64,000 nt of DNA from Beaufortia kweichowensis (taxonomy: Eukaryota; Chordata; Actinopteri; Cypriniformes; Gastromyzontidae), in NCBI GenBank assembly GCA_019155185.1, contig CM032797.1, forward strand, positions 8,418,881-8,482,880, written 5' to 3'. The translations under genes were made by a program, and so were the position numbers. The notes beneath the pieces were generated by a model that did no database searches, was not told the origin of the DNA, and saw nothing but the letters and a program-made list of their open reading frames with translations. The first letter of the stretch is position 1. Each line of letters starts with the position of its first letter. Shown one piece after another: positions 38,369-46,996 of this stretch.

Positions 38369-38380
38369 GAAAGTGAAACC
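38369..38380 (+). promoter_or_regulatory. ISRE upstream of the gig2-like gene
   Basis: GAAAGTGAAACC matches the ISRE/IRF element (GAAANNGAAA) exactly. It lies about 50 bp before a possible first-exon donor (GAG|GTAAGT, exon end 38428) and 364 bp before the start codon. Confidence 0.75.
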
Positions 38381-38743
38381 GTTTCTGCTAAAATTCTCAG
38401 CGATTTATTTATACTTCAGTGTGTGGAGGTAAGTCGGTCGTTCTGGTTAAAATAGTATTATAATATAATTGTTATGTCGCACCGCATAGTCCTATCGTTA
38501 TTTCAATTACTGTGTACAGTAAGAATTAAAGCGAGACTTTTTTTGCTCTGCTTTTAGAAAACGGTGAAACTAGCACATAAAAACAAGGTAAGAAGTTTAC
38601 AAGCTCTTGTCGTTACCATCTGTTTTGCTTTGTATTTTTATAAGACTAAATATGTGTAAATAGAAAGCATTTATACAAATGTGCCGTACTTTCACAAATT
38701 ATTACATTTATTTACAGGTCAGTTTTCTTGTGAGGACAGCAAA

Positions 38744-39196
38744 ATGTCCTGGATGCCTTTTCATTCTTTTCCTGAGATAATGTATCATCCCTATGTTAAT
38801 AATCCTATGTTCACAATGTTTCATGGCACTACGCTGGTGAATGCATTGAATATTGTGAACGTGGGGTTCATTCCTTCCCCTGATGGCATGCTGGGACCTG
38901 GAGTGTACCTCAGCAGAGACTATGAGAAAGCCTGCCGGTACCCAGTGAATTCAACTGGGGAACCGCTTGCTGTTCTCCAACTGAGTGTTAATGTGGGCAG
39001 AGTGATAAGGATTGATTGTCAGGGTCACCCCCTGCAGAAGACCTGGCCTTTATATGGATTTAACACCGCATGGGTTCCACCTAACTGTGGAATGGTGGAC
39101 AGTGGCCTAGAAGAGGACTGTATTTATGATCCAAGACAAATCATAGTGCTGGGCATCATTCCAAACCACAGAAACTGTTGCCATGCTACTAGTTAG
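38744..39196 (+). CDS. gig2: Gig2-like protein, PARP-type fold, interferon-inducible
   Basis: Single coding exon of 150 aa. Start ATG 38744 was chosen because an acceptor (TTTACAG) ends at 38717 and the frame upstream of it is intronic. A small non-coding exon (38558-38587, flanked by TTTTAG and GTAAGA) and a first exon ending at 38428 are likely 5' UTR. The protein matches the fish Gig2 family (grass carp reovirus-induced gene 2), known as interferon-stimulated antiviral proteins with a PARP-like fold: MFHGTTLVNALNIV, DGMLGPGVYLSRDYEKACRY, HPLQKTW, TAWVPPNCGMV and SGLEEDCIYDPRQI. By eye the PARP H-Y-E triad aligns with His27, Tyr55 and Glu124, so ADP-ribosyl transfer is possible but unproven. 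Gig2 genes usually occur in tandem families, and a relic lies 4 kb downstream. Confidence 0.85.
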   Translation: MSWMPFHSFPEIMYHPYVNNPMFTMFHGTTLVNALNIVNVGFIPSPDGMLGPGVYLSRDYEKACRYPVNSTGEPLAVLQLSVNVGRVIRIDCQGHPLQKTWPLYGFNTAWVPPNCGMVDSGLEEDCIYDPRQIIVLGIIPNHRNCCHATS

Positions 39197-39557
39197 TGTA
39201 AATGATATTACAATCAGTCAAAATTCAGTGATGAACCGTTCGGAACAACTGGTTACACTTTTATATGTTTTACTTTTTTCAACTTCCCTCATATACTGTT
39301 AAACCTTAGCAAAAAATTTCCTTAGCCTATAAACATTGATACCTATCTTACATTGAAAACCTTTAACTGTATGACTGCATTAACTGTAACAAAAAGGATT
39401 ACACAATGTTTAAACATTAACTTGAAGAAACAGGATAACAAGATCCAGTCCTTGCCCTATGCACACATACTGTAAATAACCTGCAATCTAAGCATAACAG
39501 GAAACAAATAATGTAATTTATTTACATTTTGTAAACAGAGAAAATGTGCAAAAAACA

Positions 39558-39563
39558 AATAAA
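39558..39563 (+). other. Polyadenylation signal for gig2-like gene
   Basis: AATAAA, 362 bp after the stop codon, followed by T-rich sequence. Confidence 0.55.
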
Positions 39564-40224
39564 TGTTATCATTTATTCAAAATCTTTTATTTTTCCCTAT
39601 TGTTTTGGAAGTGTTAACATCATTGCATTCAGATGATAATAGACAATGTTTCTCCCTCAGCCAGGATTGAATATAGTTGTGTAAGTCATGGTGAAGGCAT
39701 GTTCAAAAACTTACAAGCCCCAATATCAAAATATGTGTGTGATTTTAATAGTGTGTGATTTAAAAGTCATAAACCTGATTTCATGTATGATTGCATTGCA
39801 AGACTTTTTAAAGCTAAATTGGTGCGACAGAAAATTGTGGAATTTCCCTTTTAATGATACATGTATTTGGGTTTGACAATCATCATCAGGAAACAACCAT
39901 TTCTCTAAATTGTAAATACATAAATATACTGTGCAATGATTCACGCTGTGATCAGTTTAAACCAGTAATACTACAAGTGGATTAAAGAAAACACAGCTAT
40001 AAACAGAAAACACCAGCCCAAACTAATCTGACATCACATCCCTCATTAAATCATTTGTGGTCCATTGCAAATATGTGTTGTTTAGATCATTTTTCAGCTA
40101 ATATTAGACAGGTTTTATCCAATTTTCTACAGAATAAGGCAGTTTAGCAACAGACTAATTAAAAGCATTTAGAGGTACAGTTAGAGGGAAGACCGACTTC
40201 CGAGTGTCCGTCACTTAGACAGCT

Positions 40225-40235
40225 GAAGGAAGTGG
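40225..40235 (+). promoter_or_regulatory. PU.1/ETS-type site upstream of the lectin gene
   Basis: GAAGGAAGTGG, a good ETS/PU.1 core, 75 bp upstream of the lectin start codon. PU.1 drives myeloid lectin genes in vertebrates; function here is inference. Confidence 0.4.
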
Positions 40236-40309
40236 TCAAAGGCTGTACTTAAAACTGGAAATCACCTTGTATACCATCAGTAAGAAGAACATCCCTGGAT
40301 GGACATAGC

Positions 40310-42528
40310 ATGGAGTCTATATCAGACACATATCAAACTTTATATAATACTAGAAACAACGCATTTGTCATATCAAATCTGCCTGAAGGAGCAAGAAACC
40401 ATGCTGGACAAAACAAACAAGGTAAAAACACAAAATAATTCAGTCTTTTGATTCAGTTTGATTTATATAGCACTTTTCACAAATGCACATTGATGGAACT
40501 AGACTGAAATAAATACTATGGTGAATTGTCAGAAAGTATCCATTGTTAATTAAGGTAAATTAGTTACTATAAAATAGTGTGAAGATTTATTTTTACAGTA
40601 AGTAATATCACTGTTTGTGGTTCTGAGTAATTTACATTATTACAATGTGCAAAGTAGCAATACGATATTCGCTGTTAGATGACACAAGTACACAGCTTGC
40701 TGTTGGATGTCACCAAATAACAGCAGATTTTACAGTATACATTTTATCTGTATGTGTGTCTCCTGGAATCTAAACCTGTGAAACATAGCAGAAAAAGACA
40801 TTTTCAAATATTTATCAGTAATTTTGTGTCAATACAATGGCAGTCAATGGGGACTAGTGTCCCAGTTACCAGCGTTCTTCAAAATATCTTCCTTTGTGTT
40901 CTAAAAGAAGGCATATAAAGTCCAGAAAAGTCATATAGTTTTGGAATAAAATGAGGATGAATAAATGATGTAAGATTATGCATTTACGGGTGATCTGTCC
41001 CTTTAACATTTAAGGGAAATCTTATTCATATATAAGCATGTGTCAGTTTCAGGATGTCTCTGCTGTAATGAGACGTCTAATGCAATCTCTTCAATGTGTC
41101 TGGGACTGCTGTGTATTCTTCTGCTGGCCTGCATCGTCACACAGCATGTCATGTATACTGACTTAGGAAAAGGTCTCTCTGAAGTGGGTAAGTAAGCTAA
41201 ATGACTCAAAAGAACAAACAATTACACTAACTAACTACTAACTATTATTATTTATGCAGTTTATGTGTCCACAGTCCGTTTTCTAACTTTATCATGTTCT
41301 TAACCTAACAAGCGCTGCACTAAAGGTTTGGCAGTGGAAGACTACCATTACACAGATCATGAACTCCTTTAGCTATAAAGCTAGAAAGATATATAACTCA
41401 AACTCCCTTCTATTAGTCTCCTCCAACATTTATTTTTATCCAATTAGAGTTTGAGAGTACGATGGAGTGGATTTGTGACTCTGCTGAGTCTCTGTATCAA
41501 TCCCCTCATTCGAAGACAGCTAGCCAAACTTGTTTATTATTATGAATGGGCAGGTGAACTATATATAAAAATATTAATAGAACAGTTCTGCAAATCTCAT
41601 GATCATTCCCTATACAATCTGGTAGCTACTCTTGAATTGATTTACACAGATAAAGAAATACAAAAGGGCTGGTGGTATTACAACTCCAGTGTTTACTACA
41701 TATCTGAATTTAACGAGAGGATGAAATGGACTGAAAGCAGAGACTACTGCAGAGGGAGAAATGCCCATCTGGTGATCATAAACAGCTATGAGGAACAGGT
41801 GAGTAAGAGAGAGGTTAAGAGGGTGAACTTCACAAGTCGTGTCAAGAAATATCTGGATCAAAGAAAGTTTTTAGAAAATACATTTCTAATTCTATTTTTT
41901 ATAAAGTCTATATTTAGGACCATTGAGATGTTGTGATGTAACTTTCAAGACAATTGTGCATATATTGTGACAGAATTCCTTTAATGCATCCTTTAAAATT
42001 GCCATTATTTTCCATCATGATTTTCATATACAGTAGCCATAACACAGTATTTTCACAGTTTGACTATTTTTAAACCAGGAACAAGTGGTACAACAAATAC
42101 TGAGAATCTTCTGGAGTTACTAAGAAATATAAATGAATTTGAAATCAATTAGATAACATAAGTATTTGCCATCACAACAGAAGTTTATTGAAAAATTAAG
42201 CTGTAAAACGGACGTGTGGATTGGATTGACGAACAGAGATCATATAGGAGTGTTGAAGTGGGTGGATGGTTTTCCACTTACTAATAGGTAAAATATGTTT
42301 TTTACATATTGCTTATAGCTCATTGCTTAAAACTTTCAGTGTCCTGTAGTACGATAAGAAAATCAATACCAAGTGTTATTTTGCATTATTTTCAGGTTCT
42401 GGACTTTAAATGAACCCAGTAATCAAAAAGTCAAAGAACTCTGTGTTAAAAGCACAACAAAAAGAACATGGGAAGCAAACTCCTGCAATTACAACATTAA
42501 TTTTATTTGTGAGAAGAAAATTTACTAA
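40310..42528 (+). CDS. Type II membrane C-type lectin (CD209/CLEC-like), five exons
   Basis: Exons 40310-40421, 41053-41187, 41650-41798, 42181-42287, 42396-42528; 212 codons including stop, with phases 1, 1, 0 and 2 at the four junctions. The cytoplasmic tail has a YQTL sorting-type motif (residues 8-11). A membrane segment at about 49-66 is rich in Leu, Ile and Cys. The CTLD runs from about residue 88: GWWYYNSSVYYIS, WTESRDYCRGRNAHLVIIN, DVWIGLTNRDH, LKWVDGFPL and FICEKK. The fold-forming WIGL and Cys residues are present. The calcium/sugar motifs have changed: the EPN position reads EPS and the WND position reads WEAN. Fish CD209-like proteins usually have a coiled neck between membrane and CTLD; here exon 2 joins the CTLD exon directly in phase, leaving a stalk of about 20 residues. 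Ligand unknown; probably a myeloid surface receptor. Confidence 0.8.
40838..41008 (-). mobile_element. Common cyprinid non-autonomous DNA element, one end
   Basis: Contains GCAGTCAATGGGGACTAGTG, ATCTTCCTTTGTGTTC, GGATGAATAAATGATG and the end GGTGATCTGTCCCTTTAA, all hallmarks of a very abundant cyprinid element. It ends 45 bp before lectin exon 2. Confidence 0.7.
41448..41649 (+). other. Open stretch before the CTLD exon, probably intron or decayed neck exon
   Basis: An acceptor (CCAATTAG, ending 41447) begins an open stretch of 34 codons if entered in phase 1, but this reaches a TGA before any in-frame donor. The other open frame, which continues into the CTLD, would need a phase the upstream exon does not provide. 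Direct splicing from 41187 to 41650 keeps phase, so I treat this as non-coding. Confidence 0.5.
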
Positions 42529-42836
42529 CAGCTTTTCTGGTGATTTTTCTGGAGAGTTTTCCACTAGCGTATTCTAAAGCAATCATATTGCTCTTTTGTC
42601 ATTTGTGCTACTGAAGGAATATACTGTAAATCAAATTATTTAAAGAAACTATGACAACCAGACACCCAAAATATATAACATATAACTGAACCAAACATGT
42701 TGAGCAAATGTAAGAATTGCAAATGTTGTTTTGTCTTCGTTTATTTTCGTTAAGTAAATTGTAAATCTAAACTCTGTTTAATTCTGAGTGACTGAAGCAT
42801 TGGCTTATGTACATACAGACTTGATTGCCACATACC

Positions 42837-42842
42837 AATAAA
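42837..42842 (+). other. Polyadenylation signal for the lectin gene
   Basis: AATAAA 309 bp after the stop codon. Confidence 0.55.
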
Positions 42843-42929
42843 GTGAATGACATTGGTAGGAAATAAGATCACTTATTTGTAAGTACTTTAAATAACTCCG
42901 CTGCTTATGACTCCACCCAATTTTAAAAT

Positions 42930-42941
42930 AAAAGTGAAACT
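42930..42941 (+). promoter_or_regulatory. ISRE-like element of the gig2 relic
   Basis: AAAAGTGAAACT, in sequence resembling the gig2 promoter: both copies have a CTCC(T/A)CCC run about 20 bp upstream of the element. Confidence 0.5.
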
Positions 42942-43224
42942 ATACTGTAGTAATATAAAAAGAAGTTTTTCATGTTTTGAGGTCAGTGTCAAACATTCTT
43001 CAGAAGGTAAGATGAGTTCATTTAAGCTTTTCATTGTTTTTAATTATATATATGGCATATGCAAAATAATAGTTTTAAGGAGACACACAAAGAAAACAAT
43101 GGCAAAGAGTATATTTAGTAATTATTTATGCTTCTTTCACACTTCAAACTGCAAGCTACATATTTTGTTCACAGGCAGTAACTGACTTTGGTAATTCACT
43201 AGATCTAAAATAATTGGACACCTC

Positions 43225-43300
43225 ATGGACTTCTCCTGGACGGAGAAGTTACATCATGTTTTATGGTACTACGCTGTGCAATAAAATATGTGACCTGCTC
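43225..43300 (+). pseudogene. Decayed gig2-like copy
   Basis: Begins ATGGACTTCTCCTGG, comparable to ATGTCCTGG at the gig2 start. After a frame change it carries ATGTTTTATGGTACTACGCT, nearly the gig2 MFHGTTL block. The frame is broken after about 15 codons and nothing of the PARP-like domain beyond this block is recognisable. With the ISRE-like element at 42930 it looks like a truncated tandem duplicate. Confidence 0.6.
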
Positions 43301-44688
43301 ATGAAAACCCAGCTAAAGTCATTTTTTGTCCTATATAATGTAAAGTAAACAACATTCTGTAAGAACATATCTTGATATCTTTAATACTGAGTGAGTAATC
43401 TTAAAGTTTGATATTAACATTTAAAACATTTTAATATGAATTGTAAACATTTTCTGTTGTCTGAGTGTCTGGAATTAAGTTTTAATGCTTCAGTGAAAAA
43501 TAAAGGCCATGAAATGCTGCAATCAGATTCATTCTCAGCACTATTATAGAACAATTCACCAAATAAATCTTTAATGAACACGTTTTACATGGAATGAATG
43601 AATAATAAAACATTACCATCCGTATTCATGAAAGCATGTGCCATCAGTCCTATGCTCCTTTTCATTTTATAAATAATGAATATGTGCCATGTTTCTTACA
43701 AGGAGAAAAACGGAAAAATACATCATATTTCCACAAGATGGCAGCATCATCCACCGTTCAACAGAATAAACATTTTTACGATTCAGCTTTTATGAAAAAA
43801 TGATTTATAAACGTCTCGCAGACTGTGCAAAATGTATGTAAATTTATGAAGAAAACCGTATGTGTGGTAATTTCCCACTGTCTCTGCAAATCTACATCAC
43901 TTCATTATATATTTTCATTTAAGAATAGAAAGCGCATTCATATTCTTACTCTCCTCAAATCTGACTCCCTCACCTTCACCAACTTACTTCCAGTTTTTTT
44001 TCCTTAGAAAAGCTTTAATCTAACAAAGATATCCCTTTACGTTCATTGATAATAAGCCTCAAATGGAGAATGTGGACGCGACTTGTTTATTTATTACATC
44101 AGACAATCACAAACTGATGTACGAGCGGTGCACTGCTTCGAAACAACCTTATTTTCTCAACTTTCATTCGTTGTATTGCCTTCGAATAAGTGGACTCGAC
44201 ACAATGTTTACTTTTTGCCAACTTTGTAACTCCTTGAAGAATCTCTATGGACATCTCCACAGCCAACACTTTCATTTACTCAACAGCAGCAAACAGCCAA
44301 AAACTTGCTTCAGCACACACACACAGTCTTAAAAGGCCATTCAGTTAGCAGTTGTTTTACAAAAGAAGCATACGCATCAGGTCGGCACACACCACCTCAA
44401 AACATACCGTCTTTATTCAAATTTACAAAAAAGAAAAAATACAACAGAATAAATACATTTGATTTAATACACGCCATTGTGAGATCAACGTACCAATGCA
44501 GTCCAAGAAGGCGGCAGAAACAAGGATAAATTCAGTCCACACGCACTTTAAAACTGATTTAAACACCTTAAAAACTCATGGAATGAAAGAGGGGAAATTT
44601 TTTGACCCTAAAAAAATGAATGGTTGAGTTTCTGTAATATCATATAATAAAACAGACATCTCAAATAATCCATTTAGGACCACACAAA

Positions 44689-45514
44689 GGCTTTTCACAC
44701 TTTTTTAAATAGTTAAAATAGTCATTGCTAACCCTGTATAAACGTAATCCTGGGTTATCTTGTTCCATCCTTTGCATTTTTACAAGCTTACTTTATCCTA
44801 ATAATTAATCATGAATATTCAGGTTTTACTATTTCACACTTTATATTTGTAAACCTTGGGTTTACAACACTCTTATTTGCACAAAACTGAGGCCAACAAC
44901 AACAATGTTCACTGTAAAAATGTCCTGCCTTAAATTTACAAAGTACAATCAATAATTTTAACTTATGTCAACATACTGATCAATTGAAAACAATGTAAAA
45001 AAACAAGTTACGCTTTTAAGTTACAGCAATTCACCACTGACCAAATTTTAAATTAGTAAGATGAATAGACTTGTAAAGTCAATTTGATTGTACTTTAAGG
45101 CAGCAAAACATCTTTTACAGTGTATAGTGCACCTTAACCAGTTTTATTACGATAATCTCTTGAAATGACACCAACACACAGCAGACTGTTTAACATGATC
45201 TTAAACATTAAAAAAACTTAATAGTCTGTATGAATTTAATTAATGCATTTCTCTCACCTTTCAATATTTCTTTCAGATGCCAAAATAAAACACAGCATGT
45301 AAAAGTTTCTACAACTGTACAAAGTGCATGAATATTAAATGAGGTAAGCACCAAGCAGTTTATGATTGGCTGTCCATCTGCTAAACACGATACGTTGTTT
45401 CTCACGATACACAAAACACTGCAGAAGGGTTCTGTAACCCAAACAGCCCTAACCTCTTGTGTGAAATGTTGCCCTAACAAGATAACCCAGGGTTACGTGC
45501 AATGTGAAAAAGCC
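44689..45514. mobile_element. Fold-back DNA transposon, 826 bp
   Basis: Ends are inverted: GGCTTTTCACAC at the left, and GGCTTTTTCACAT as the reverse complement of the right. Inside both ends lie inverted copies of the same stretch (TCCTGGGTTATCTTGTT and its reverse complement). No transposase frame, so non-autonomous. Target-site duplication not clear. Confidence 0.65.
44910..45122. mobile_element. MITE nested in the 44689-45514 element
   Basis: 213 bp with inverted ends CACTGTAAAA...TTTTACAGTG. Subterminal blocks CTGCCTTAAA and GTACAATCAA are also inverted at the other end. No coding capacity. hAT-like termini are possible, but I see no clear 8-bp target duplication. Confidence 0.7.
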
Positions 45515-46996
45515 TACTGGATCAAGCATATCTTGGGTCTGATTTGGGTCCTGTGAGTATGATAATGCAGTGATACAGTGGTTCTGGTTCAGTCCAGTCA
45601 CAGTGAGTCAGTGTCCTTGTGGCCACAGACAGTATGATTAATCGGGACATCAAGGTGTGAGTGTGCGCTCAACCCAGAATGAGGAATGGAAAAAGGCTTT
45701 ATACAGGATTTGGAGTAGTTAAACACATAGTTATTTGGGCCCTCTTTCGTATTTAATTCCTAAAGTTCCTTTTTGAGCACATCTAAATCTGACATCCTTC
45801 TGTAATTGGTGGGTTTTCTCTGGTTTTGTTCCACCAGTTCAACCCAGTGTCTTCCAGTTATATCCAGTAGCACCCAGTCCTCTCAGTGCTGTATTTTATT
45901 TCTATTCATTTAGTATTAGTATTGTTTTTGTTACTTGAAGACTACAGTACTGTTGTCACTTTTCACAATGGCATTCAGTGATATTTACATTTAAGTGCAT
46001 TTACATATAACATCTTTTCATGTTTTTTCTCCAATAAAAAAACAACAACAACATTGTTATGTACTGTACTTTAAACATCATGTATAAAAGTGCACTGTAG
46101 CTGAAGCACATCTGTCAGCTGATCATCATAACTTTAACCTTTTAAATATGGGATGTTATCCTTATTATGGGGTTTTTACATCTGATCTCACCATGTGTAT
46201 GTGTTGCACAATTGTAACACTTTCTTTCTGTAATAGTATGATATTTTTGCAACCTTGTATACAATCTGTTCTTGGTGAAACGTGTGAATCACTTTGAACC
46301 CTGATGATCAGACAACCCCATTAACAAGTCAAAGCAGAATACTCAAGCAGGGTTTGAAATCGATGTAGGTTTGTCTTTGTTTGTGTGTGCATGTGTAAAC
46401 ACAGACAATCTTTGTGCAGACACTTATTCAGGACCGTACTGAAATATTCAGTGCTTTTCTTTTGAAATGAAATAGACTGAATAATTCACTTCTCTTGCTT
46501 TGTATAAACAATTTCTGTACAAATATTAATTTTCCATAAGAAGTTACGAAACGCATAAAAGGAGTTTCGTAACTTCTCATCTGTATCATTTCATCTTTGT
46601 GGTGGTTTAACTTCTCTGTCTGTCTTCTAACGTCTCTCTCTCTCTCGCTCTCTCTCTGTCTCATAATTAAAAGCCATCCAGAATACAGTTATCTTTGCTT
46701 TTTACTGCGCCAAACACACTTGAGGAATGTTAAATGCTGAATAGAGACACACAGCTCTGAGTGTCTCTCTGCTCACACATCAGCTTTTCAACACTTATTG
46801 CTTCAAATTACATCAATCACTCCCTCCAATGCCTTCCTCCTCTCTCCCCATCCTGCATTCATTTTTCCTTGTCTTCACTTATTACCTTTCCACTTCATCT
46901 CTTCCTCCTTACCTTTCTCTTTCCATTATTCAAGCTCTTGTTGCCTTTTAATCACTGTCCCACCCCAGCCTCTCTCTCTCTCTCTCTCTATTTTTC

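Larger units (their letters stand above)
43301..46996. other. Intergenic region between the gig2 relic and the cadherin 3' end
   Basis: Contains the nested inverted-repeat element (44689-45514). The cadherin 3' UTR must lie here on the minus strand; a minus-strand AATAAA occurs at 45895-45900. An open frame at 44063-44332 (89 aa) has a CQLC plus HLHSQHFH pattern reminiscent of a C2H2 finger, but spacing is wrong and no gene is supported. Confidence 0.5.

Noticed and set aside
41451..41936. 161-codon open frame across the lectin CTLD exon
   Set aside because: It starts with a non-ATG codon, runs through the intron on both sides of the CTLD exon, and its upstream part is out of phase with exon 2. 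Only 41650-41798 is kept as coding.
44063..44332. 89-aa plus-strand frame with a CxxC...HxH pattern
   Set aside because: Cys-His spacing does not fit a C2H2 finger, there is no promoter or splice context, and composition is like the neighbouring non-coding DNA.
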